A stretch of 49,140 bases of DNA from Bacteroidota bacterium (GCA_030698405.1 JAUYMU010000106.1:1-49140); one strand, 5' to 3'. Positions 25,353 to 34,116 are shown, numbered from the stretch's first letter. Made by a program: numbers and translations. The notes: a model not told the origin generated them from the sequence alone.

Positions 25353-26156
25353 ATGAAAAAAGTCTGGATTGTAATTCTGATTGGCATTCTTTTCTCCTCC
25401 TGTGAAAAAGATGATAACTCAATCGCTGAAAGAAACACAAATGGATTACTGTCGAGGGTGCTGATATCGGGCAAGCCCTATCAGGAATATACTTACACCA
25501 ATTCCGGATTGATTTATGAGGAGAAAAGTTGGGGAACTTACACCAAATATACCTACAACCCGGAGAATCAGCTTGAAAGACAAGATTACTACATTGATCC
25601 GGCTCTTTATAGCAGTTCTACACAGGTGATTGCTGAAGCCCAAAAAAGAAAAGAATGGGCCAATCCGAAAAATGTCCCGAAGAGTGTAACCAACACTTAT
25701 TCATACCCTAAAACCGGTCAGTTTATTGAAAGGTATGTTGAAAGGGCGAACGAAACCCAGGATTACGGGAAATATGAACTCAACGAAAAAGGACTGGTTT
25801 CGAAACATATTTTTTACAATGAGGGCAAACCCGCAGGATTTGTCGACTATTTGTATGATGAGCCGGGCAACCTGATTCGGGAAAAACATTATTTCATTTC
25901 AGCAGATGGAAAAACTAAATTAAGTAATGAAACCGAATACGAGTTAGATGACAAAAAGAACCCGTATTTCCCGTTTAACAAGCTCATCTTTCCCGGACGG
26001 AACACCAACAGGAACAACATTACCAAAGAAACATACACCCTTTATGGTGAAACTACTTCGGAAATTGAATGGTTAAACATCACAACACACACTTACGAAT
26101 ACAATGAATTAGGCTACCCAATTAAAGTTGACGACATTTGGGTTTATGAATACTAA
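25353..26156 (+). CDS. Lipoprotein with YD/RHS-like repeats
   Basis: A 267-residue lipoprotein with signal peptide LFSSCEK (Cys17). The body is made of short beta units with the pattern of YD/RHS-like repeats: LLSRVLISGKPYQEYTYTNS, EEKSWGTYTKYTYNPENQLE, EYELDDKKNPYFPFNK and HTYEYNELGYPIKVDD, as in many Bacteroidota surface lipoproteins of unknown job. No catalytic motif is visible. It stands alone between two near-identical hairpin elements. Confidence 0.75.
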   Translation: MKKVWIVILIGILFSSCEKDDNSIAERNTNGLLSRVLISGKPYQEYTYTNSGLIYEEKSWGTYTKYTYNPENQLERQDYYIDPALYSSSTQVIAEAQKRKEWANPKNVPKSVTNTYSYPKTGQFIERYVERANETQDYGKYELNEKGLVSKHIFYNEGKPAGFVDYLYDEPGNLIREKHYFISADGKTKLSNETEYELDDKKNPYFPFNKLIFPGRNTNRNNITKETYTLYGETTSEIEWLNITTHTYEYNELGYPIKVDDIWVYEY

Positions 26157-26205
26157 TAAACCCGAATGCTTTTATCTGTTGACGATTTTTTTCAATTATA
26201 GTTTT

Positions 26206-26250
26206 TTAGTCAGGGTTTCACGCCAAAGTGAAACCCTGACTTGCTTTTAA
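26206..26250. repeat. Palindromic element, copy 2 of a flanking pair
   Basis: Perfect 13-bp stem GTCAGGGTTTCAC with loop GCCAAA. Same orientation as copy 1. The rest of the gap up to the TonB receptor gene at 26456 holds no feature that I can support. Confidence 0.85.
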
Positions 26251-26455
26251 AACCGCCATTCACCGGTCGTTTCTGGTCATTCACAGTTTCCGTTTTTGTT
26301 AATCCTTGTAAAGATGTTTGCTTTGTCTCGCCATTAAAAAACAATTAAATAAAGCGAACGTTGGTAATTACTGATCCGTTGACTGCAACTTATCGAAAAA
26401 GTCCCGGTCATTGTATTTTAAGTGATTAAACAGGATGTTCAGAAAACAGAAAACA

Positions 26456-28801
26456 ATGAAACAACTATTTGCCATTTTATTATTTATCTCATTGTCGTTT
26501 CCCGGCCTTGCGGGAATGGTAACCCTGAGCGGTTACCTAAAAGACAAAGCCAATGGGGAAGCCCTGATTGGCGCGACGATTTACATTCCGCAGATAAAAA
26601 CCGGGGTTATTACCAATCCTTATGGATTTTACTCTATTTCGGTACCACAGGGTTCCTATTCTGTTACATTCTCGTACATAGGCTACCAACCTCAATCGCC
26701 TCTTATTGTCCTGAATGAAAGCAAACAGTTGAATGTGTTGCTCGAAGAAGACTCGGAACAGATTGATGAAGTGGTGGTTTCGGCTGAAAAGAAAAACCGG
26801 AACGTGGAAAGTCTCCAAATGAGCATGGAGAAAGTTCAGGTGAAAATGATTAAAAAGCTGCCTTCGTTTATGGGCGAGGTTGATATCATTAAAAGTATCA
26901 CCTTGTTACCGGGAATTCAGAATGGTGGCGAAGGAAGTTCGGGTTTGTACGTGCGTGGTGGCGGTCCCGATGAAAACCTGATGATTCTGGATGAAGCGCC
27001 GGTTTACAATGCATCGCATTTGCTCGGTTTCTTTTCGGTATTTAATTCAGATGCCATCAAAGATGTACAGGTTTACAAGGGCGGAATTCCTGCTGAATAT
27101 GGTGGAAAAGCCTCATCGGTAATCGACATCAGGATGAAAGACGGAAACTCTCAGCAGCTGGGAATGAGCGGCGGAATCGGCAATATTTCGAGCCGACTGA
27201 CAGTTGAAGGCCCAATCATCAAAGACAAATGGAGTTTCATCGTTGCGGGTAGGCGTACTTATGCCGATGTTCTCGGGAAAGCCATTGGAATTGAAGAACT
27301 TCAGGATAACCAACTGTATTTTTACGACCTGAACCTGAAAACCAACGTCCAGATAAATGATAAAAACCGCATTTACCTTTCGGCCTACACCGGCGACGAT
27401 TATTTTAAGTCTGGCGAATCGATATACATGCGATGGGGAAACCTGACTTCTACTGTACGTTGGAACCATCTTTTCAGTAATAAATTATTCTCGAATACTT
27501 CGCTTATTTTTTCACGTTACAACTATAATCTCGGAATACCAAGTTCGGGAGCCGATCAGTTCGACTGGACTTCTCAGATTTCGGATTACAATTTCAAGGA
27601 AGATTTTTCGTGGTATCCGAATTCGAAGAACAAACTTACGCTCGGGTTTAACCTTATTTATCATCATTTTGAACCGGGAGCGGTAGATGCCAACGAGGGT
27701 TCTTATTTCACAGATCTGAAACTGACCAATTACAACGCACTGGACAATTCGCTGTACGTTTCGAACGAACAAACCATCGGCAGCCGACTGACTTTGAGGT
27801 ACGGATTACGTTATTCCTATTTTCAGCAAATAGGGAAAGCAACTGTAAGGGAATACCTGAATCCTGACCGACCAAATGACGAAGAAGTGATCGGTACAAT
27901 CGAATATGGTCCGGGGAAACTGGTTCCTCCTTCCTATCACAATCTGGAACCACGGCTGGCGATAAAATTCCTGCTAAATCCTGAAAGCTCAATCAAAGCA
28001 TCCTACAATCGAATGGCTCAAAACCTGCACCTGATTTCAAACACCAACTCTCCCACTCCGCTCGATATCTGGCTTCCCAGCAATCACTATATCAAACCTT
28101 TGATTGCCAATCAGGTTGGTCTGGGATATTTCAGGAATTTTAAAGACAACATGTTTGAAACTTCAGCAGAAGTTTATTACAAAAAGATGAAAAACGTAAT
28201 CGACTATATCGATGGCGCCGAATTGTTCCTGAAAGAAGACCTCGAAACCGAGTTATTGCGTGGAAATGGCTATGCCTACGGATTGGAGCTTTACGCCAAA
28301 AAGCAGGAAGGCCGTCTGACAGGCTGGCTGAGCTATACTTTGTCGCGTTCGATGCGCGAAGTTCCGGGAATTAACGAGGGAAATGCATATCCATCGAGTT
28401 ACGACCGCACTCATGTTGCTTCGGTGGTTGCCAATTACGATCTGAGCAAGCGCTGGAATATATCTTCAACATGGGTTTATTCAACCGGAAACCCAACTTC
28501 TTACCCGGTTGCCAAATACGATGTTCAGGGAACAACGTATTATTACTATTCGGCACGAAACAGCAACCGGATTCCGGATTACCACCGACTGGATATTTCG
28601 GCAACGTATGACTTTAAGAAAAACGACCGGAAAAAGGTAAAACAATCGCTTAATTTTTCGATTTATAATGTTTATGCACGCCGGAATGCTTATTCGATCA
28701 CATACAGGCAAAATGAAGAAAAGCCCAATGTTTCTGAGGCAACCCGCTTGTCAATCATCGGAAGCCTGATTCCATCGGTAACTTATAATTTCAATTTTTA
28801 A
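26456..28801 (+). CDS. TonB-dependent receptor with carboxypeptidase-like N-terminal domain
   Basis: Outer-membrane active importer of 781 residues from ATG 26456 (MKQLFAILLF); an earlier ATG at 26435 adds seven residues. Signal peptide to about residue 20, then a carboxypeptidase-regulatory-like domain (VTLSGYLKDKANGEALIGA to about residue 100), then DEVVVSAEKKNRNVESLQM, then a plug domain with GSSGLYVRGGGPDENLMILD and a 22-strand-type barrel. No STN domain, so no sigma/anti-sigma signalling. The next gene encodes a DUF4249 lipoprotein, the usual partner of this receptor type, 12 bases downstream. Substrate unknown. Confidence 0.93.
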   Translation: MKQLFAILLFISLSFPGLAGMVTLSGYLKDKANGEALIGATIYIPQIKTGVITNPYGFYSISVPQGSYSVTFSYIGYQPQSPLIVLNESKQLNVLLEEDSEQIDEVVVSAEKKNRNVESLQMSMEKVQVKMIKKLPSFMGEVDIIKSITLLPGIQNGGEGSSGLYVRGGGPDENLMILDEAPVYNASHLLGFFSVFNSDAIKDVQVYKGGIPAEYGGKASSVIDIRMKDGNSQQLGMSGGIGNISSRLTVEGPIIKDKWSFIVAGRRTYADVLGKAIGIEELQDNQLYFYDLNLKTNVQINDKNRIYLSAYTGDDYFKSGESIYMRWGNLTSTVRWNHLFSNKLFSNTSLIFSRYNYNLGIPSSGADQFDWTSQISDYNFKEDFSWYPNSKNKLTLGFNLIYHHFEPGAVDANEGSYFTDLKLTNYNALDNSLYVSNEQTIGSRLTLRYGLRYSYFQQIGKATVREYLNPDRPNDEEVIGTIEYGPGKLVPPSYHNLEPRLAIKFLLNPESSIKASYNRMAQNLHLISNTNSPTPLDIWLPSNHYIKPLIANQVGLGYFRNFKDNMFETSAEVYYKKMKNVIDYIDGAELFLKEDLETELLRGNGYAYGLELYAKKQEGRLTGWLSYTLSRSMREVPGINEGNAYPSSYDRTHVASVVANYDLSKRWNISSTWVYSTGNPTSYPVAKYDVQGTTYYYYSARNSNRIPDYHRLDISATYDFKKNDRKKVKQSLNFSIYNVYARRNAYSITYRQNEEKPNVSEATRLSIIGSLIPSVTYNFNF

Positions 28802-28813
28802 TTTTTGAACATC

Positions 28814-29884
28814 ATGAAAAAGGATATAGAAAAAGCTACTGGCTTCTGGCTTCTGGCTACTGGCAAAAAAGCTGTGAATTTCGGACTTCGGACTTCAGAA
28901 AAAACTCCCTTCGACCCTTCGGCAAGCTCAGGGCAACGCTGCTTCGGACTCCCGACTTCGATCTTCCTACTTCGGACTCCGGTCTTCGGACTCCGATCTT
29001 CGGTCTTCCTACTTCTGACTCTTGCCGTACTCTTCACTTCCTGCGAAGACATAGTGGAAGTAAAACTGAACGACGAAAACCTGAACCTGGTTGGCGTTGA
29101 AGCCGGCATAACAACTCAGGATGAGCCAATTGTATTTCTGTACAAAACCTTGCAGGTTGATCAGGATATAGCATATCCGGGAATTAGTGGAGCAGTGGTT
29201 TCTATTTCAGACGATTCCAGTCCTGCAAATTCAATCACTTTGGTGGAGAATCAGCAGAAAAAAGGTTTATACACTGTACCACAAAATTCCAGCTTTTTGG
29301 GTGTTGCCGGACGTGAATATACCCTGAACATTCAATCGGATGGCACAACAATAATTGCCAAAGATAAACTTGCCAGGGTGGAGCCGATTGACTCTATCCA
29401 GGTTTTCCCGTCGATGCGTGGAAATAAAATCTTTCTGGCAGTTTTTACCTACGGAAAAGAAACTCCGGGAATAGGCAATTACTATAAATGGGATGTTTTT
29501 GTGAACGATTCGCTGGTTACAAATGGAACCAGACTGGCTGTTGCCAGCGACGAATTTGTGGACGGCAATTACGTTTCAGGGTTGGAAGTTTACACCGATT
29601 TTCATGATACAAAAAAAGCGGCGAAAGAACGCAAGTTGAACCTCGGCGACACCATTTACGTGAAACAAACTTCGATTTCCAAGTTTGCCTATTTCTATTA
29701 TTTCCAGATGATCAATCAGAGCAGCACCGGATCGCTTTTCAGCGTACCTCCGGCAAATATAAAAAGCAACTTTACCTCCAGCGATGGCAAACCGGTTCTT
29801 GGGTTATTTACTGCCCGCGATGTGTCGGTTTCGAATAAGATTATCATCGATCAAAAGTTGGAAGATCAGCTGAGAAAACCGTAA
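28814..29884 (+). CDS. DUF4249-family lipoprotein with repeat-derived N-terminus
   Basis: Partner lipoprotein of the preceding TonB receptor. From ATG 28814 it has 356 residues. The mature part (from CEDIVEVKLNDENLNLV, Cys near residue 77) is a typical DUF4249 protein with beta-rich segments (VSISDDSSPANSI; YYKWDVFVNDSLV). The first 76 residues are not: a normal signal peptide has about 20. They are encoded by tandem CTTCGGACTTC-type repeats and a CCCTTCGGCAAGCTCAGGG element, giving PFDPSASSGQ and FGLPTSIFLLRTPVFGLRSS. The repeat translation is hydrophobic enough to lead into LLTLAVLFTSC, so export may survive. Confidence 0.85.
   Translation: MKKDIEKATGFWLLATGKKAVNFGLRTSEKTPFDPSASSGQRCFGLPTSIFLLRTPVFGLRSSVFLLLTLAVLFTSCEDIVEVKLNDENLNLVGVEAGITTQDEPIVFLYKTLQVDQDIAYPGISGAVVSISDDSSPANSITLVENQQKKGLYTVPQNSSFLGVAGREYTLNIQSDGTTIIAKDKLARVEPIDSIQVFPSMRGNKIFLAVFTYGKETPGIGNYYKWDVFVNDSLVTNGTRLAVASDEFVDGNYVSGLEVYTDFHDTKKAAKERKLNLGDTIYVKQTSISKFAYFYYFQMINQSSTGSLFSVPPANIKSNFTSSDGKPVLGLFTARDVSVSNKIIIDQKLEDQLRKP
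28841..29021. repeat. Composite tandem repeat block inside a signal peptide region
   Basis: Three kinds of unit in sequence: GGCTTCTGGCTTCTGGCTAC at 28841-28860; a CCCTTCGGCAAGCTCAGGG element at 28915-28933, a form widespread in bacterial genomes; and seven or so CTTCGGACT/CTTCGATCT-like units at 28880-28896 and 28942-29021. All are in frame with the DUF4249 lipoprotein gene. Confidence 0.85.
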
Positions 29885-29885
29885 T

Positions 29886-32273
29886 CTAAAATTCCACCTG
29901 AATCCCAATTGTTGGCAGCACTGTTCCTGAAGTATTATTTACACTCCGAAGCACATATCGGGAGCCGTTATCGGATGTCAGGAAGTTCCCGTTGGCATCT
30001 TCTTCACGCACCAGAAAATCCTGCGACTCAGCCTGAAAATTATACAGGTTCTGTATGTCAAGATAAAGTTTCAGTGTCATTTTTTTCATGTACCAGGCTT
30101 TGTCAACACGAACATCGAGCTGATGAAAAGCCGGATAACGCTCTGAATTTAATTGTGTTTCATCAAAATAGGGTCCTCCCCGCAGATTCCATGCTTCAAT
30201 CAACGTTGAACGGTTCATGTCGTATGGCGTGTAAGGCAATCCGCCAACAAACCGAAACCGCGAACCCACCTGCCAACCCTTTTTCAAGGCTGCACTTCCG
30301 GTCATGCTCAAAATGTGTTTGCTGTCCCAGGCCGAAACAATGTACTGGTTGTTTCCATCCTGAAACTCACTGCGCACAAGGGTGTATGATAAATTCATGG
30401 TATATCCTTTCGACGAACTGACTCTGGCCTGAAATTCAGCACCAAAGGCTCTTCCTTTCGAAGTGGAAGTCAATGCCTCATCTCCAACCACTCCAAAATC
30501 AGCTCCTTTATTGGCAATCGAAATTTTGTCTTTTACCGAGAAAGGATAATGCCGGTAGTTCTTGAAAAATCCTTCAGCCGAAAACTGAATACTGTTTGCA
30601 GGTTTAAATTCAATTCCGCTAATGTAATGATCAACCGAAATATATTTAAGATTATTATTCTTGTTTACAAACACGTTGTTTTCCTTGTATCCGAGGGCAG
30701 TGTAGGCCGGAAGTTGAAAATAACGACCAGTATTCATGTTCAGACTCCATTTTTCTGTCAGCCGGTATGAAGCAGAAATCCTGGGTGATAGTTGTTTCAG
30801 AGGATTATTCATTGACGATGAATAATTATTGGCATCGGCTCTGAAGCCTGCAGAAACAATGAGACGTTCGTCATGAAAAGTATGACTGGCCTGACCAAAA
30901 ATGCCATATTTCATAATATTCAGGTCGGTACTGTAATTTACCGGCAGAATTTCGCCATTGTAAAACCGGCGTTGAATAGTGCTGTTCGTGTAGGTCGAAA
31001 AATCGATATTCGCACCATAATTCAGCTTGAAATAATTAACCCTGACATTGTTTTCGAACCGTATTTTATTTTCGATTTCCTCCGAGCTATAATCCAGAAT
31101 TTTATTGCTTTTCGAACTTTCATCGTTCTCAAAATACTTAACTATCGAGTTATTCAGATGGCTGCGGCTTAGCACAATCGTTTGGTAACTGCGCTCCCTG
31201 AAGTGTTTGTAAACAACTCCGGCTGTATAACTCCATTGTTCGTTTTTTGGGATCTGGCTCAGAATGTATTTTTGCTGATCATCCGGATTTTTAATGTCTC
31301 TGTTCAGGTCGAACAAATCGATGGCTCCGAGGCCAATGAACGTAAGTTCATTTTTTGCATCAATCCGGCTGCGGACTTTAAACTGCATGTCATTAAAAGT
31401 AGGCAGAAAAGGTAGTTCGAGCGCGCTGAAAAGCAGTTTCAGGTAAGATCTTCTGGCCGAAACAATAAATGTTGTTTTATCGCCTGCAGGACCGTCGAAT
31501 GTGGCCGAAACTTCAGAAGCACCCAAAGTTCCCCTGAATTTCAGCTTGTCGGCATTTCCATCCACCTGCGCGAATTCAAAAACTCCACTCAGTGCATTTC
31601 CACGGTTTGAAGGAAATGCACCTGAATAATAGTTCACTTCGCGCAGAAAGTCAGCGTTCAAAATACCTACTGGTCCGCCTGAAGCTCCCTGCGTGGCAAA
31701 ATGGTTGATATTCGGAACCTCAACTCCATCCAGATAAAACCGGCTTTCGGAAGGACCGCCGCCACGAATAATGATGTCGTTCCGGAAAGATGGCGACGAC
31801 AAAACTCCTGCAAACGATTGAATAACCTTTGAAATATCGCGGTTTGCGCCCGGGCTTTTTTCAATCTCGGCAATGCCGATGGTTTTCAGCGAAACCGGGC
31901 TTTCCTCGGTTTTACGGTAGGGCGAAGCACTCACAGTCACTTCTTCAATTTTGGTATCCGTTTGCTCCATCCTTATTTCGAGAAAGGCAACTTTAGCATT
32001 GCTTACCTCAATCTGGGCCGAAAGCGCATTCTGATAACCTACAAACGAAGCCTGTATGCGAACAAAGCCGGGGGAGAGTCCAACCAATTGAAAATTACCG
32101 TTGATATCAGAAATGGCACCAATGGTGGTTCCCGAAACAATTACATTTACAAAAGGAAGTGGTTCGTTGTTCACCGCATCAAAAACACGGCCTTTTAATG
32201 CCGCTTGTTGGGCCCAAAGACCCGATATTATGGATATTACAAGAGTAAATGTGATAAAAATTCGCTGTATCAT
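29886..32273 (-). CDS. TonB-dependent receptor with carboxypeptidase-like N-terminal domain
   Basis: A second outer-membrane importer, 795 residues, convergent with the DUF4249 gene with a one-base gap. Signal peptide 1-21 (cut after GLWAQ), carboxypeptidase-regulatory-like domain (AALKGRVFDAVNNEPLPFVN to about residue 105), TonB-box region KIEEVTVSASPYRKTEESPV, plug with RNDIIIRGGGPSESRFYLDG and GVEVPNINHF, then barrel, ending LPTIGIQVEF. It follows a lipoprotein gene by four bases on the same strand, so the two should be one transcript. Substrate unknown; the receptor has no STN domain. Confidence 0.93.
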   Translation of the reverse strand: MIQRIFITFTLVISIISGLWAQQAALKGRVFDAVNNEPLPFVNVIVSGTTIGAISDINGNFQLVGLSPGFVRIQASFVGYQNALSAQIEVSNAKVAFLEIRMEQTDTKIEEVTVSASPYRKTEESPVSLKTIGIAEIEKSPGANRDISKVIQSFAGVLSSPSFRNDIIIRGGGPSESRFYLDGVEVPNINHFATQGASGGPVGILNADFLREVNYYSGAFPSNRGNALSGVFEFAQVDGNADKLKFRGTLGASEVSATFDGPAGDKTTFIVSARRSYLKLLFSALELPFLPTFNDMQFKVRSRIDAKNELTFIGLGAIDLFDLNRDIKNPDDQQKYILSQIPKNEQWSYTAGVVYKHFRERSYQTIVLSRSHLNNSIVKYFENDESSKSNKILDYSSEEIENKIRFENNVRVNYFKLNYGANIDFSTYTNSTIQRRFYNGEILPVNYSTDLNIMKYGIFGQASHTFHDERLIVSAGFRADANNYSSSMNNPLKQLSPRISASYRLTEKWSLNMNTGRYFQLPAYTALGYKENNVFVNKNNNLKYISVDHYISGIEFKPANSIQFSAEGFFKNYRHYPFSVKDKISIANKGADFGVVGDEALTSTSKGRAFGAEFQARVSSSKGYTMNLSYTLVRSEFQDGNNQYIVSAWDSKHILSMTGSAALKKGWQVGSRFRFVGGLPYTPYDMNRSTLIEAWNLRGGPYFDETQLNSERYPAFHQLDVRVDKAWYMKKMTLKLYLDIQNLYNFQAESQDFLVREEDANGNFLTSDNGSRYVLRSVNNTSGTVLPTIGIQVEF

Positions 32274-32277
32274 GATT

Positions 32278-33009
32278 CTAATTTTTTGCTGTACGAATGG
32301 TTAAAAATATTTCTTTGGCTGTAGTAAGTGTGCTCAAATCGGTGAATAAATTACCATTTTTTCCTGAGGGTTCACCGTGCCCGATTGGATTCAGGAAAAC
32401 CGGCTCAATCATATTTTCAGGATCGATGGTAGCTGCATAAACAAGCGATGGCTGAAGCGATGCAAAATAATTTCTATCATCCTGTAATTTGTTGTTTGTC
32501 CAAAAATGGTTGGAGTCCCATGCCTGATTTACTTCCAGAAGTATCCTGATTTTTCCTGACGGCTTCTTAGAAAGTGACGTTCTCAGAATAAAACCAGTTT
32601 TGGGTGTTGCTCCTGAAATGGCGTCTGGCACAGCTGTTTCGGGTGAAGGGATGTACAAACCATCGGCTGCCTTAATGTTTCGTTTGTGCGACCAGTAGGG
32701 CAATGCTGCCGGACGACGAACTGCCCCGGGTATTGAGTTCCATTTTCCCGGAGCTATTTCGCCATGTTTAAAAATTCCTTTTGCAATAAAATTGGTGACA
32801 AAAAGTGTTTCCATATAGTTTCCTTCCAAATCTTCGACCCAAAAAGCGAATGTGGGATAGTTAAATGCTGCTCCTTTTGAAACTTCGATGGTAATCGGAA
32901 AAGCTAATGCATCCTGGTTGGAACGCATTTCCTGTTTAGCTTTGTCAGTTGGCTTCTGCGAAATGCAAGATGTTAACAGAACGATGCCAATTAAAAATAA
33001 ATTCTTCAT
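32278..33009 (-). CDS. Uncharacterised lipoprotein paired with a TonB receptor
   Basis: A 243-residue lipoprotein with signal peptide LLTSCIS (Cys15). The mature part has FPITIEVSKGAAFNYPTFAF, WVEDLEGNYMETLFVTN, PYWSHKRNI, PDAISGATPKTGFILRTS and SGKIRILLEVNQAWDSNHFW. The order of W-x-ED, a W, a SGATP turn and a late beta strand resembles DUF2271-type periplasmic proteins, some of which are linked to flavin or iron reductases; this is a weak visual match only. It is the first gene of a two-gene unit with the receptor, so a role in that uptake system is likely. Confidence 0.65.
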   Translation of the reverse strand: MKNLFLIGIVLLTSCISQKPTDKAKQEMRSNQDALAFPITIEVSKGAAFNYPTFAFWVEDLEGNYMETLFVTNFIAKGIFKHGEIAPGKWNSIPGAVRRPAALPYWSHKRNIKAADGLYIPSPETAVPDAISGATPKTGFILRTSLSKKPSGKIRILLEVNQAWDSNHFWTNNKLQDDRNYFASLQPSLVYAATIDPENMIEPVFLNPIGHGEPSGKNGNLFTDLSTLTTAKEIFLTIRTAKN

Positions 33010-33128
33010 TGTCTGTATGTTTAAAAGCGATTTTGTTTAAAGTTATTTTTTCAGAGTTAAACAAGATAGATCGGGCAAAGTTTAACCGTACCATTTGTTT
33101 TTTATAATATTGCCTGAAAATTGATTCT

Positions 33129-33581
33129 ATGAGATTGGTGATTCAACGGGTAAGTTCGGCCTCGGTCAGAGTTGACGGTTCAATTGTTTCTGAAATTGAA
33201 CACGGATTGCTCATTCTGGCCGGAATAGAGGATGCTGATTCCGCAGATGACATCGACTGGCTGGTGAAAAAGGTTTGCCAGTTGCGAATTTTCAGCGATT
33301 CGGAAGGCGTGATGAACCTTTCTGTTCAGGATGTTTCTGGCGAAATGATCGTGGTCAGCCAGTTTACTTTGCACGCCTCAACCAAAAAAGGAAACCGCCC
33401 TTCGTACATTCGCGCTGCCCGTCCAGAAACCGCGATTCCGCTTTACGAGCAACTGGTTTCCGAATTCAGCGAAATGCTCGGAAAACCAATCGGTACAGGT
33501 ATTTTCGGCGCTCACATGGAAGTTTCGCTCGTGAATGACGGACCGGTGACGATTATTCTGGATTCGAAAGCCCCCTTCTAA
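33129..33581 (+). CDS. dtd: D-aminoacyl-tRNA deacylase
   Basis: Homodimeric enzyme of 150 residues that removes D-amino acids (and glycine mischarged on tRNA-Ala) from tRNA. Signature motifs SQFTLHA (about 78-84) and the cross-subunit NDGPVTI (about 137-143) are intact. The last three residues and the stop (APF, TAA) come from a palindromic repeat element that starts at 33570, so the natural tail seems to have been replaced, though outside the active site. Confidence 0.95.
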   Translation: MRLVIQRVSSASVRVDGSIVSEIEHGLLILAGIEDADSADDIDWLVKKVCQLRIFSDSEGVMNLSVQDVSGEMIVVSQFTLHASTKKGNRPSYIRAARPETAIPLYEQLVSEFSEMLGKPIGTGIFGAHMEVSLVNDGPVTIILDSKAPF

Positions 33582-33604
33582 TTCCCCCAAATGGGGGAAA
33601 GTTT
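33570..33604. repeat. Palindromic element at the dtd stop
   Basis: GCCCCCTTCTAA followed by the hairpin TTCCCCC-AAAT-GGGGGAA. Same layout as the element after trmB (17556-17588). It supplies the dtd stop codon. Confidence 0.75.
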
Positions 33605-33712
33605 TGGGCATCGCGATTTTGTAGAGCATTTGCCCTGAAAGGGCAGAACCAATGAATGACAATAATTGACCACGGATGAATGTTTAAACTTATACAATCA
33701 AATTAACAACGA

Positions 33713-34078
33713 ATGAGCTCAAATGAAGTCACCCTCCCCGAAGCCCAGCAAATGGTTGACCAGTGGATCAAAACCATTGGCGTGCGCTATTTCAGCGAAT
33801 TGACTAACTTAGCAATCCTGACCGAAGAAGTGGGCGAGCTGGCTCGACATTTTGCGCGACAATTTGGCGATCAATCATACCGTGCTTCGGAAGCTCCTCC
33901 CCTTGAGGGGGAGGCTGGGAGGGGGCTTCTAGGCGATGAAATGGCCGACGTGCTTTGGGTTCTGATTTGCCTGGCCAACCAAACCGGTGTCGATCTGAAC
34001 GAAGCATTTCTCAAAAACATCGAGAAAAAAACCAGCCGCGACAAAGACCGGCATCAGAACAATGAAAAATTGAAATAA
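33713..34078 (+). CDS. MazG-like nucleotide pyrophosphohydrolase with in-frame insert
   Basis: A 121-residue protein of the MazG-like (all-alpha NTP-PPase) group that hydrolyses nucleoside triphosphates, probably non-canonical ones. Seen: NLAILTEEVGELARHFARQF (metal-binding EExxE helix) and GDEMADVLWVLICLANQTGV (second metal helix, ExxD). Between them, residues about 58-74 (SEAPPLEGEAGRGLL) are encoded by a G/C-rich palindromic element and break the short linker found in relatives, which go almost directly from the FGDQS-like segment to DEMADVLW. The frame is kept and both metal helices are complete, so the enzyme may still work. Confidence 0.88.
   Translation: MSSNEVTLPEAQQMVDQWIKTIGVRYFSELTNLAILTEEVGELARHFARQFGDQSYRASEAPPLEGEAGRGLLGDEMADVLWVLICLANQTGVDLNEAFLKNIEKKTSRDKDRHQNNEKLK
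33893..33926. repeat. G/C-rich palindromic element inside the MazG-like gene
   Basis: CTCCTCCCC-TTGA-GGGGGAGG hairpin followed by CTGGGAGGGGG, the same arm-loop-arm-spacer-G-run layout as the ATL and pgk copies but with different arm sequence. Its length keeps the reading frame. Confidence 0.8.
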
Positions 34079-34088
34079 TCAAACATAG

Positions 34089-34116
34089 GTAGAGACACGA
34101 TTAATCGCGTCTCTAC
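34089..34116. repeat. Palindrome GTAGAGAC-ACGATTAATCGC-GTCTCTAC
   Basis: A 28-base near-perfect palindrome in the gap between the MazG-like gene and deoC. This sequence type is common as an intergenic repeat in Bacteroidota and cyanobacteria. It may also act as a hairpin terminator, although no T-run follows. Confidence 0.75.

Noticed and set aside
28841-29021. CRISPR-like array in the CTTCGGACT repeat block
   Set aside because: Units are about 10 bases without unique spacers of regular length; no cas genes nearby.
28798-29109. 103-codon minus-strand frame over the tandem repeats at the DUF4249 gene start
   Set aside because: The translation is made of repeat units (RSRKTEDRSPKTGVRS and similar) and is a by-product of the CTTCGGACT repeats, not a gene.
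33275-33538. 87-codon frame inside dtd
   Set aside because: Shadow of the dtd gene with frame-typical Arg-rich composition.
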